Below, one piece after another: positions 1 through 8,026 of a DNA stretch of 64,000 nucleotides. Positions within the stretch are counted from its first letter, which is position 1, and each line of letters opens with the position of its first letter. The notes under the pieces are model-generated. The model saw nothing but the letters and a program-made list of their open reading frames with translations, was not told where the DNA came from and ran no database searches. Source of the DNA: Castellaniella sp. (GTDB taxonomy: Bacteria > Pseudomonadota > Gammaproteobacteria > Burkholderiales > Burkholderiaceae_B); contig NZ_SCQN01000020.1 of NCBI RefSeq assembly GCF_004321985.1, positions 47,173 to 111,172 on the forward strand, read 5' to 3'. The position numbers and the translations under genes are program-made.

Positions 1-1
1 C

Positions 2-2521
2 GTGCGCTACAAGCTCGCGTTGCCGGCGCATCTCGCGCGCTGGAACGACTTTCTGTATTTCGACTACGAAGCCACCGGCGACGAAACCTATTTCTGCGAC
101 AGCCGCGACCCGCAGCCACGTTCACGCCGCGTTTTCGCCTTCCATCAGCCGCACATGCTGCACGAATGGCTGAAGGAGCAGGACACGCTGCGCACCCGCC
201 TCACGCACCTGCCGGCGCTGGACACCCATGGTTTGCGTGATTGTCAGATCGGCGCGATCCACGGGCTGGAGCAGTCCTTCGCCCACGACCGCCCGCGTGC
301 GCTGATCCAGATGGCGACCGGCGCCGGCAAGACTTTTACCGCCTGCACCTTCTCGTGGCGGCTGCTGAAGTTCGCCAGGGCGCGGCGCATCCTGTTCTTG
401 GTCGATCGCAACAACCTCGGCGATCAGACGCTGAAGGAATTCCAGAATTACGACGCACCCGGCGCCGGCCGCAAGTTCACCGACACCTACATCGTGCAGC
501 ACCTGCATGGCAACCACATCGACCCCGACGCCAAGGTGGTCATCACGACCATTCAGCGGCTATATGCCATGTTGCGTGGCAAGGAGCTGTCCGAAGAGGA
601 TGAGGAGCGCTCCGCGTTCGAGACCGAGACCAATGGCGAAGGCGAGATTCCGCCCATCACCTACAACCCCGCCATTCCTATCGAAACCTTCGATTTCATC
701 ATCACCGACGAATGTCACCGCTCGATTTACGGGCGCTGGCGGCAGGTGCTGGAATACTTCGATGCGTTCCTGGTCGGACTGACCGCCACGCCGAGCAAAC
801 ATACGCTGGCGTTCTTCAATTCCAACCTGGTGTCCGAATACGGCTACGAGCAGTCCATCGCCGATGGCGTCAACGTCGGCTTCGAGGTGTTCCGCATCAA
901 GACGGAAGTGGGTGAAAAAGGCGGTAAGGTCGAGGCCGGTTACGCCACGCCCATCCGTGATCGCCGCACCCGCGCGCTGCGCTACAAAGAGCTGGACGAA
1001 GACCTTGCCTTTGCCAAGGAAGAACTCGACCGCTCGGTGACCGTGCCGGCGCAGATTCGCGCGGTGCTTCAGTGCTACCGCGACAACCTGTATACCGAGC
1101 TGTTCCCCGGCCGCACCGGCGAGTGGGTGCCGAAAACGCTCATCTTCGCCAAGGACGACAACCACGCCGAGGAAATCGTCACCGCGGTGCGCGAAGTGTT
1201 CGATGCCGGCAACGACTTCGCCAAGAAGATCACCTACCGCACCGGCGACGATCCCAAGGCGTTGATCAAGGCATTTCGGGTTGATCCGTTCCCGCGCATC
1301 GCCGTCACTGTGGACATGATCGCCACCGGCACCGACATCAAGCCGGTGGAATGCCTGATCTTCATGCGCGACGTGAAATCCGCCGGCTACTTCGAGCAGA
1401 TGCGCGGCCGCGGCGTGCGCAGCATCGCCGATTCCGACCTGCACCAGGTAACGCCCGATGCGCAGACCAAGACGCGCTTTGTGCTGGTGGATGCGGTCGG
1501 CGTCACCGAAAGCCAGAAGACCGTCAGCCAGCCGCTGGAACGCAAGCGCAGCATCCCCTTTGACAAGCTGATCGACCAGATCGCGCAGGGCCGACGCGAT
1601 GACGATGCCATCTCCAGCCTTGCCGGTCGTCTTGCCGCACTGGACCACCGCATCGAGGACGAAGACCGCAGCCGCATCTCGGCTGCGGGCCACGGCGCCA
1701 CGCTGAAATGGCTCGCAGCCCGCCTGCTCGAAGCCATCAGCCCCGACATCGTCGAAGCGAAACTCATCGAGCGCCACGGCAGTGCTGCAGCGGCAACCAA
1801 GGCGCAGGCCAGGGCCGTCGCGGATGAATTGAAGGACGCCGCCTGTGCACCGCTGGACGATCCGAAGCTGCGCAACCTTGTCAAGGACATCGAGCAGAAA
1901 TCCGTCATCCTGATCGCCGAGCGCACACCGGATGCCGTCGCCAGCGCCGGTTACGACGTCAAGCACGCCGAAGCGCGCGTGCAGTCATTCAAGGGGTTCA
2001 TCGAACAGCACAAGGACGAGCTGCTGGCGCTGCAAATCCTCTATGGCCAGCCCTACGTCAAACGCCGGCTCACTTATGCCTCGATCCGCGAGCTGGCGCA
2101 GCGCCTCACCGATTCGCCGTGGCACCTCAACACCGCCGACGTGTGGCAGGCCTACAAGCGCATCGAAGCCGCACTGGTGCGCGGCGCGCCCAGCGACAAG
2201 GTGCTCACCGACATCATTTCGCTGGTGCGCTTTGCCACTGGCCAAATCGACGTGCTGGAGCCGTACTCCGCGCGCGTGGAGCAGAAATTCAACCTGTGGA
2301 TCGGCCGCCAGATCAAGGCCGGCAAACACTACTCCGAGGAACAGATGAACTGGCTCAAAGCCATCCGCGACTATCTCGCTGCCAACGTCGAGATTGCACC
2401 TGCCGATCTGCAGCACGACACGCCGTTCAGTGCGTGGGGCGGCGTGATTGCGGCGCGCCGGCTGTTTGGGGACGGGCTGAACGGGATGCTGGATGAGATG
2501 ACCGAGGCGTTGGCGGCATGA
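2..2521 (+). CDS. hsdR: Type I restriction enzyme R subunit (5' partial)
   Basis: This is the motor and nuclease subunit of a type I restriction-modification complex, which translocates DNA and cuts unmethylated DNA at a distance. Visible are a Walker A motif ATGAGKT at about residues 105-111, a DECH box near 236 and a helicase motif VI (QMRGRGVR) near 466, followed by a long C-terminal region of the EcoEI type that contacts the methylase. The reading frame is open to the left edge. The N-terminal nuclease domain expected for this family is missing, so the GTG at position 2 is an internal codon and the real start lies outside the window. The stop overlaps the hsdS start as ATGA, giving an R-S-M operon. 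Confidence 0.95.
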   Translation: MRYKLALPAHLARWNDFLYFDYEATGDETYFCDSRDPQPRSRRVFAFHQPHMLHEWLKEQDTLRTRLTHLPALDTHGLRDCQIGAIHGLEQSFAHDRPRALIQMATGAGKTFTACTFSWRLLKFARARRILFLVDRNNLGDQTLKEFQNYDAPGAGRKFTDTYIVQHLHGNHIDPDAKVVITTIQRLYAMLRGKELSEEDEERSAFETETNGEGEIPPITYNPAIPIETFDFIITDECHRSIYGRWRQVLEYFDAFLVGLTATPSKHTLAFFNSNLVSEYGYEQSIADGVNVGFEVFRIKTEVGEKGGKVEAGYATPIRDRRTRALRYKELDEDLAFAKEELDRSVTVPAQIRAVLQCYRDNLYTELFPGRTGEWVPKTLIFAKDDNHAEEIVTAVREVFDAGNDFAKKITYRTGDDPKALIKAFRVDPFPRIAVTVDMIATGTDIKPVECLIFMRDVKSAGYFEQMRGRGVRSIADSDLHQVTPDAQTKTRFVLVDAVGVTESQKTVSQPLERKRSIPFDKLIDQIAQGRRDDDAISSLAGRLAALDHRIEDEDRSRISAAGHGATLKWLAARLLEAISPDIVEAKLIERHGSAAAATKAQARAVADELKDAACAPLDDPKLRNLVKDIEQKSVILIAERTPDAVASAGYDVKHAEARVQSFKGFIEQHKDELLALQILYGQPYVKRRLTYASIRELAQRLTDSPWHLNTADVWQAYKRIEAALVRGAPSDKVLTDIISLVRFATGQIDVLEPYSARVEQKFNLWIGRQIKAGKHYSEEQMNWLKAIRDYLAANVEIAPADLQHDTPFSAWGGVIAARRLFGDGLNGMLDEMTEALAA

Positions 2522-4068
2522 GCGGCTCCGTACCGGCTATTTGGGCGAGCGCTACAGTGGGCGACATATGCGATCCGGTTGCGAAGACCGGCCCTGACAA
2601 GTCGAAGCTGACATTTAAGTACGTCGATCTCAGTTCGATAGATCGCGCGACCGGCAAGATCGCGGGGGCCACCACCGTTGAAATGAGCGCGGCGCCTTCA
2701 CGAGCGAAACAGGTCTTGAAGTCTGGCGATGTACTGTTTTCCAACGTGCGGGTGTACCTCGAAAACATCGCACAGGTTTCGCCGGACCTTGAAGGCGAAA
2801 TTGGATCGACCGCGTTTTGCGTCCTGCGGCCGACCGGTGGCATCAATGCCCGCTACCTGTACCACTACGTCAGCTCGCGTAAGTTCGTGCTGGCCGTCAA
2901 CGCGCTTCAACGCGGTAACAGCCCTCCGTCGGTTCAGGACAGCGATGTAAGGGAGCAGATACTTCCGGTCGCGCCAACCAACGAGCAACACCGCATTGTC
3001 TCCAAGATCGACGAGCTGTTTAGCCGCATTGACGGAGGCGAGCAGGCGCTCGAACGCGTGGCGAAGCTGGTGGAGCGTTACCGCCAGTCGGTGCTGAAGG
3101 CCGCCGTCACCGGCGAACTCACCCGCGACTGGCGCGAGGCGCGTAAGCGTGCCGGTGAACCCATGGAATCCGGCGCGGCCTTGCTCGCCCGCATCCTCAA
3201 AGCCCGCCGCGCCGCATGGGAGAGGGCCGAAATCGCCAAGCTCAAAGCCAAGGGTAAGACGCCCACCGACGACCGCTGGAAGCAGAAGTACCAGGAACCC
3301 GCGCCGCCCAACACTACCGACCTGCCTGAGTTGCCGGAAGGGTGGGTATGGGCGGGCATCGATCAAGTACTTCAACCCACCGGCGATGCCATGAAGACCG
3401 GCCCATTTGGCAGCTTACTTAAGAAGCACGAACACGTTTCCGATGGCATACCGGTGCTCGGCATCGAGAATGTGAAAGCTCGCAGGTTCATATCTGGAAG
3501 CAATATCCACATTACGCTTGTCAAGGCAGCGGAGCTCGTTGGGTATCGCGTGGTGCCAGGGGACGTACTGATCTCTCGATCAGGTACCGTCGGAGATGTC
3601 TGCGTCGTGCCAGAAGAAATTGGCGATGCAAGGATCTCCACCAATTTGATGAAAATGACCTTGGCCCAGGATGGCTTACTCCCCGACTTTTTCGCGTGCC
3701 AGATTTATGGCTCTCCAACAGTTCTTGACCGAATCAACGCGATGTGTAAGGGCAGCACACGCAGTTTCTTGAACCAAGCAATCTTGCGCGCAATCGCGTT
3801 CGCGTTGCCACCCATACGCGAGCAACAGGAGGCGATGCGCAAAATTGTGTCGTCAGAAGAAGATGCTGAGTCACTCGTGCGTGACATGCATGATGGAGTT
3901 CGCCGCGCGACCGCCCTCCGCCAATCTATCCTCAAAGCCGCGTTCTGCGGTCAACTCGTGCCGCAAGACCCGAACGACGAGCCGGCATCGAAGCTGCTGG
4001 AACGCATCGCCGCCGAGCGCGCGAATACCGCACCGCCACAGCGCAAACGAACCAGGAAGACCACATGA
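2518..4068 (+). CDS. hsdS: Type I restriction-modification specificity subunit S
   Basis: This subunit recognises the bipartite DNA target for both methylation and restriction. The 516-residue protein has two target-recognition domains. Each is followed by a conserved helical stretch: PTNEQHRIVSKIDELFSRID near residue 160 and PPIREQQEAM near 430. Lysine- and arginine-rich helices after each act as the spacer that sets the gap in the recognition site. The second recognition domain (about 3360-3900) looks less GC-rich than hsdR and hsdM, which is common because specificity domains are exchanged by recombination. Start ATG overlaps the hsdR stop, and the stop overlaps the hsdM start. The DNA target cannot be read from the sequence. 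Confidence 0.95.
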   Translation: MSGSVPAIWASATVGDICDPVAKTGPDKSKLTFKYVDLSSIDRATGKIAGATTVEMSAAPSRAKQVLKSGDVLFSNVRVYLENIAQVSPDLEGEIGSTAFCVLRPTGGINARYLYHYVSSRKFVLAVNALQRGNSPPSVQDSDVREQILPVAPTNEQHRIVSKIDELFSRIDGGEQALERVAKLVERYRQSVLKAAVTGELTRDWREARKRAGEPMESGAALLARILKARRAAWERAEIAKLKAKGKTPTDDRWKQKYQEPAPPNTTDLPELPEGWVWAGIDQVLQPTGDAMKTGPFGSLLKKHEHVSDGIPVLGIENVKARRFISGSNIHITLVKAAELVGYRVVPGDVLISRSGTVGDVCVVPEEIGDARISTNLMKMTLAQDGLLPDFFACQIYGSPTVLDRINAMCKGSTRSFLNQAILRAIAFALPPIREQQEAMRKIVSSEEDAESLVRDMHDGVRRATALRQSILKAAFCGQLVPQDPNDEPASKLLERIAAERANTAPPQRKRTRKTT

Positions 4069-5543
4069 GTACCATCGATTCCGCCCTCGTCGGCAAGGTC
4101 TGGAACTACGCGCACGTGCTGCGCGACCAGGGCATAGGTTACGGCGACTACGTCGAGCAGATCACCTTCCTGCTGTTCCTGAAGATGGACCAGGAGCGCA
4201 ACGATCTGCTGAACGAGGCTTCCACGATCCCGACGCAGTGGCGCTGGGACAAACTCGCACCGCTGGCGGGTGACGAGCTGCAAGACCAGTACCGCCATAC
4301 GCTGGAAGCGCTCGGGCGTGAGCATGGCCTGATCGGCACGATCTTCAGTGGCGCGCAGAACAAGCTGACCGACCCTGCCAAGCTGAAACGCGTGGTGTCG
4401 CTGATCGACGGCGAAACCTGGATCGGCATCGGCGTGGACGTGAAGGGCGCGATCTACGAGGGGTTGCTGGAGCGCAATGCCGAGGAAGTGAAGTCCGGCG
4501 CCGGCCAGTACTTCACGCCGCGCGCGCTGATCGATGCGATGACCGAAGTGGTGGCCCCGCAGATCGGCGAAACCGTGCACGACCCGGCCTGCGGCACCGG
4601 CGGTTTTCTGCTGTCCGCCTATGCCCACATGAAGGGCCAAAGCCAGGACCGGGCCCGTCAGCGCAAGCTGCGCGAGGAATCGATCAGTGGCGACGACATT
4701 GTGCCCGAGGTGGTGCGCCTGTGCGCGATGAACATGTACCTGCACGGCATCGGCAATGGCGAAAGCCCGATCGCGCAGCGCGACGCGCTGGCAAGCAACG
4801 TCGGCGAGCACTTCGACGTGGTGCTGACCAATCCGCCGTTCGGCAAGAAATCCAGCTTCACCGTGGTGGGCGAGGACGGCTCGCTCGACACCGAGCGCGA
4901 AAACTACGAGCGCGACGACTTCAAGTTCACCACCAGCAACAAGCAGCTCAACTTCCTGCAGCACATCATGACCATCCTGGCCGAAAATGGCCGCACCGGC
5001 GTGGTGCTGCCGGACAACGTGCTGTTCGAGGCCGGCAACGCGGGCGAGGGTATCCGCAAGCGCCTGTTGATGCAGTTCGACTTCCACACCCTGCTGCGTC
5101 TGCCGACCGGCATCTTTTACAAGCCGGGCGTCAAGGCGAACGTGCTGTTCTTCGACAAGAAGTCGCCGCGGGCGGATGGATCACCGAACAGCAGCGCCGT
5201 GTGGATCTATGACCTGCGTACCAATCACCATTTCACGCTGAAGAAGAATCCGCTGGCGCGTGCCGACCTGGATGATTTCGTGCGCTGCTATGCCGCGGCC
5301 AATCGGGCCCGACGCACCGAAACCGAACGCTTCAGGCGCTTCGGCGTGGATGAGCTGCTCAAACGCGACAAGCTCAACCTCGACATCTTCTGGCTGAGGG
5401 ACGACAGCCTCGAAGACGTGGACCACTTGCCGCCGCCCGATGAAATCGCAGCGGACATCGTCGACAACCTGCAGGCGGCGCTGGAAGCGTTCCAATCGGT
5501 GGTCGACGAGCTGGGTGCCCCTGCATCAAACGCCGACTCGTGA
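4065..5543 (+). CDS. hsdM: Type I restriction-modification N6-adenine methyltransferase subunit M
   Basis: HsdM transfers a methyl group from S-adenosylmethionine to adenine N6 within the site chosen by HsdS, protecting host DNA. The 492-residue protein has the N-terminal helical HsdM domain, the SAM-binding motif I DPACGTGG at about 173-180 and the catalytic motif IV NPPF at about 256-259, both intact. It appears full length and functional. It is last in the R-S-M operon and translationally coupled to hsdS (ATGA). DNA immediately after its stop encodes the tail of an unrelated protein, suggesting this is the right-hand edge of the acquired restriction module. Confidence 0.96.
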   Translation: MSTIDSALVGKVWNYAHVLRDQGIGYGDYVEQITFLLFLKMDQERNDLLNEASTIPTQWRWDKLAPLAGDELQDQYRHTLEALGREHGLIGTIFSGAQNKLTDPAKLKRVVSLIDGETWIGIGVDVKGAIYEGLLERNAEEVKSGAGQYFTPRALIDAMTEVVAPQIGETVHDPACGTGGFLLSAYAHMKGQSQDRARQRKLREESISGDDIVPEVVRLCAMNMYLHGIGNGESPIAQRDALASNVGEHFDVVLTNPPFGKKSSFTVVGEDGSLDTERENYERDDFKFTTSNKQLNFLQHIMTILAENGRTGVVLPDNVLFEAGNAGEGIRKRLLMQFDFHTLLRLPTGIFYKPGVKANVLFFDKKSPRADGSPNSSAVWIYDLRTNHHFTLKKNPLARADLDDFVRCYAAANRARRTETERFRRFGVDELLKRDKLNLDIFWLRDDSLEDVDHLPPPDEIAADIVDNLQAALEAFQSVVDELGAPASNADS

Positions 5544-5544
5544 G

Positions 5545-5802
5545 CCAGTCGAGCTGGTCAAGGGCGTGATCGATCTCATCGTGGGCACCGAAGGCTGTTC
5601 GGGCGCCGTGACGCTCTACGGCAAGCCGAAGGGCACTACGGTGCTGGGCAAACGCCATGATCCGAACGATTCCGCCGCGCCGGTCTGCCGCGTGGAACTG
5701 TCACTCGCCGAGGGTATGCTGAGCGCGGAGGTCGCCGGGCCCTGCAAGACCTATCATGGCGCCTCCTGCGGCTTCGATGGCGAGATGACCAGGGGCGACT
5801 GA
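5545..5802 (+). pseudogene. C-terminal remnant of a secreted cysteine-containing protein
   Basis: Directly after the hsdM stop, another frame encodes about 85 residues of protein-like sequence ending in GPCKTYHGASCGFDGEMTR and then a stop. The Cys pattern and the YHGASCGF segment resemble C-termini of small periplasmic proteins of unknown function. That resemblance is from memory and unverified. No plausible start, ribosome-binding site or signal peptide lies upstream, because the frame runs backwards into hsdM where its translation is nonsense. I read it as the 3' end of a host gene whose 5' part was replaced when the hsd genes arrived. Confidence 0.5.
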
Positions 5803-6214
5803 CACGCGGCGGCAGACCTATTTGGTATGGCCAACAGCCTTGCGCTTGCCGTAGTGTCTGTTGGATTGCGAAGGTTGAGTCTGCTCATGACGACGATCGG
5901 GGCTTCGGATCTTTGCGGTAAAGCCTGAGCCCCCTTGCTGACAGCTCCCTTGGACGTTTCCGTGAGTCTGTACCTCAGTGCGGGTGAGTATCATGCTCCC
6001 CGTGCTTGGCGAAAGCGGTAGAACGGGGAATGGCGGTAGCCTGAAATAGGGAACTTCGCTCGTGGCGAGACTTGTTCTCTTGGGCGCTTGGGGGCAGATC
6101 CTCACATGCCGCAGTCTATGTTAAGCGAGTGAGGCAAGCGGCTTGCCAGAGCTCCGAATGTTGCCTAAGATTGCATCAGGTTGTTCTACACAACGTACGG
6201 TATATCCGCCCGGG
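5803..6214. other. Intergenic, hairpin-rich DNA without a convincing gene
   Basis: About 410 bp lie between the remnant and the glycosylase gene. The segment holds an extended interrupted hairpin at 5899-5933 (GGGGCT ... AGCCCC enclosing GG/CC and CTTT/AAAG pairs) and another at about 5998-6026 (CCCCGT ... ACGGGG). A 95-codon minus-strand frame (5818-6105) spans both, but has no recognisable domain and no clear ribosome-binding site. The structure could reflect a decayed mobile element or an RNA. I looked for a group II intron domain V or a reverse transcriptase and found neither. Confidence 0.4.
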
Positions 6215-6580
6215 TTATTTGCTTCGTTCTTTGATCCTGGCCCGATTGATTGCCATCGCTTCAACGGTTGGTTTCCAGTCATTCCAGTAAGCATCTGGCA
6301 CACCCGGGAAATTTTCCCGGCGTACACCCGAGAATGTTGGCTTGTACCCGCGCGCCTTCATTTCGCCGATCAGTTCGGCGTGGCGCCGGGCCAGGTAGCC
6401 CAAGCGGGTATAGAAGAAGAGCAGGTGGCCCTTGCCCAGCGTGTACTTTTCGGGCTGAGCAAGAGTACTGCGAGTAGCCGCTTTCTCTGCTAGCGCGAAC
6501 ACCCTAGGCAGTTCCCGGTACTCGGCAACGAGATGGGGGCCGCTAAGTTCTTCGACGGGTACGCAGTTGATGCGGGTCAT
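6215..6580 (-). CDS. Pyrimidine-dimer DNA glycosylase, T4 endonuclease V family
   Basis: Enzymes of this family excise UV-induced cyclobutane pyrimidine dimers with a glycosylase/AP-lyase mechanism in which the alpha-amino group of Thr2 is the nucleophile. The 121-residue protein begins MTRIN, and positions T2, R3, H16, R22, E23 and R26 match the catalytic and DNA-binding residues of phage T4 DenV. The segment AEYRELPRVF is shared with the T4 enzyme. It is slightly shorter than the 138-residue T4 protein and lacks the aromatic C-terminal tail. It stands alone near a restriction operon and IS-like repeats, fitting an accessory repair gene of phage-related ancestry. Identification of the family is firm; activity is inferred. 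Confidence 0.9.
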   Translation of the reverse strand: MTRINCVPVEELSGPHLVAEYRELPRVFALAEKAATRSTLAQPEKYTLGKGHLLFFYTRLGYLARRHAELIGEMKARGYKPTFSGVRRENFPGVPDAYWNDWKPTVEAMAINRARIKERSK

Positions 6581-6640
6581 GTGCTGGGCTTGAGTGAAAA
6601 CCGTTTTATACCAGCTGTCGCCTTCTTCGGCTCTACCCCT

Positions 6641-6670
6641 TGACCTCCTCCCAAGACATGGACAGGCCTA
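6641..6670 (+). repeat. 30-bp direct repeat, copy 1 (IS3-end-like)
   Basis: The segment starts TGACCTCCTCCCA and ends ATGGACAGGCCTA. It matches 6692-6721 at 27 of 30 positions. A TGA start and an internal TGGACA are typical of IS3-family terminal repeats, so this may be an abandoned IS end. No transposase gene is present. It lies upstream of the glycosylase gene start. Confidence 0.55.
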
Positions 6671-6691
6671 AGCTGGAGAAATCGGGATGTT

Positions 6692-6721
6692 TGACCTCCT
6701 CCCATGGTATGGACAGGCCTA
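6692..6721 (+). repeat. 30-bp direct repeat, copy 2 (IS3-end-like)
   Basis: Second copy in the same orientation, 51 bp start-to-start from copy 1. The TAG stop codon of the minus-strand diguanylate cyclase (6719-6721) is formed by the inner end of this repeat, so the present 3' end of that gene may have been set by an insertion event. Confidence 0.55.
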
Positions 6722-7849
6722 CTGTACAGAATCCAGCATATCGTGCACGCCAGCGAACTGGCGTGCGAACACGGCTGGGGTGGCCCCCGCCAGCACAACG
6801 CGATTGCCGCCCTGTTTCTTGGCCGCATACAGAGCGCGATCGACCCGTTGCAGCGCCGTATCGAAGTTGTCGGCGCTGTCCAGCATTGTGGCGCCGAACG
6901 AGGCGGTGACCTGGGGCACCGGTGCTACGGATAGCTGTGCGATCGCCAGTTGCAGGCGCTCAGCCACCATATGCAGGGTAGCCGTATCGATGCCCGGCAC
7001 GAGCACCAGGAATTCCTCGCCACCCCAGCGTGAGATGCATTCGTCCGGGCGCAGCAACGACTTGCAGCGCCCAGCAACCGCCTGCAGCACCAGGTCGCCG
7101 ACTGGGTGGCCATGCGTATCGTTGACGGCCTTGAAGTGATCCAGATCCAGCATGATCAAGCCGGCCGGGCGAGTGCCATTGAGCAAGTCCCTGAGCACAC
7201 GCTCGCCCAGACGGCGGTTGTAGATACCGGTAACCGGGTCACGGTGAAGCATGGTCTCCATTCGTGCACGCTCGGATGCCATCCGTTTGATCGTATCAGT
7301 CAGCCCGCGTTGCACCGGCAACAGTACCACCACCATGATGCTGACCGGCCCATACGCCATCAGCAGGTCCATGCCGCGAGGCGTCCACATCTCACCAGGA
7401 TGAAACGCCAGGTAAGTCAGTATCGGCAGCGCGATCACCAGCCAGCAGAGCAGCGCTACCAGGAAAGCCCGGCGACCGGGAACGAAGATCATCACCATCG
7501 TCAGCAGTATCACGAACAGCGACGCCACTGGTGGCAGCACGTCGATCAGCCGTACCCCGGTCGATGCCGCCTGCAAGGTGTAGAACCAGGCCGGCGCGAT
7601 CAGCATCAGCGCTCCGAGGGCCAGCGACACGTGCACGATAGCCTGCAACCACCAGGGGCGCAGCATCAGGGCAATGATCAGGCCGGCAAAGATCACGGCA
7701 CCAGAGGGGGGCACGATCAGGTCCATCATGTGATGGACCGGACCAAGCCAATGGATCAAAGTGGCACTGACACTCGCGAACAATGTCAGCCACAGCATGA
7801 TCAGGACGGCAACGCGTACGTAACGGTCTTCGGACTCTTGCGTGGGCAT
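6719..7849 (-). CDS. Membrane diguanylate cyclase (GGDEF domain)
   Basis: This enzyme makes the second messenger cyclic di-GMP from two GTP. The 376-residue protein has about five to six predicted membrane helices in residues 12-200, forming an unclassified sensory part. A GGDEF domain follows from DPVTGIYNRR, with an intact active-site GGEEF at 276-280. The feedback inhibitory site five residues before it reads RPDE instead of RxxD, so product inhibition may be weak or absent. The gene stands alone between IS-like repeats and the MFS gene. Its stop codon falls in the second repeat, so the last residues after the GGDEF fold may not be the ancestral ones. Confidence 0.93.
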   Translation of the reverse strand: MPTQESEDRYVRVAVLIMLWLTLFASVSATLIHWLGPVHHMMDLIVPPSGAVIFAGLIIALMLRPWWLQAIVHVSLALGALMLIAPAWFYTLQAASTGVRLIDVLPPVASLFVILLTMVMIFVPGRRAFLVALLCWLVIALPILTYLAFHPGEMWTPRGMDLLMAYGPVSIMVVVLLPVQRGLTDTIKRMASERARMETMLHRDPVTGIYNRRLGERVLRDLLNGTRPAGLIMLDLDHFKAVNDTHGHPVGDLVLQAVAGRCKSLLRPDECISRWGGEEFLVLVPGIDTATLHMVAERLQLAIAQLSVAPVPQVTASFGATMLDSADNFDTALQRVDRALYAAKKQGGNRVVLAGATPAVFARQFAGVHDMLDSVQ

Positions 7850-8026
7850 CGTCAGGCGCCTGCGAAGCGGGGAGGCCAGTGTAGCATTCGGCCCGACGGG
7901 GTCAGTGAAACGATGTCGATGGCAACACCGTCATCGCCTGGTTGAACGGGCGTTGCGCGCGCGCTTCGCCCAGAGCGAGACGAGGGTCACGAGGAACAGG
8001 TAGGCCTGTAGGGTGAATCAGGGGGG

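Noticed and set aside
560..1966. Long minus-strand ORF of 468 codons opposite hsdR
   Set aside because: It is a shadow of a GC-rich coding frame. The plus strand has a clear restriction-enzyme protein with helicase motifs, and the opposite translation has no domain.
5803..6214. Group II intron or retroelement
   Set aside because: I found no domain V-type hairpin with flanking consensus and no reverse transcriptase; only hairpins remain.
7931..8006. Short minus-strand sequence reading like the end of a membrane protein (LFLVTLVSLWAKRA)
   Set aside because: It covers only about 25 codons, ends in a stop and is preceded by another stop. It could be a remnant, but it is too short to support.
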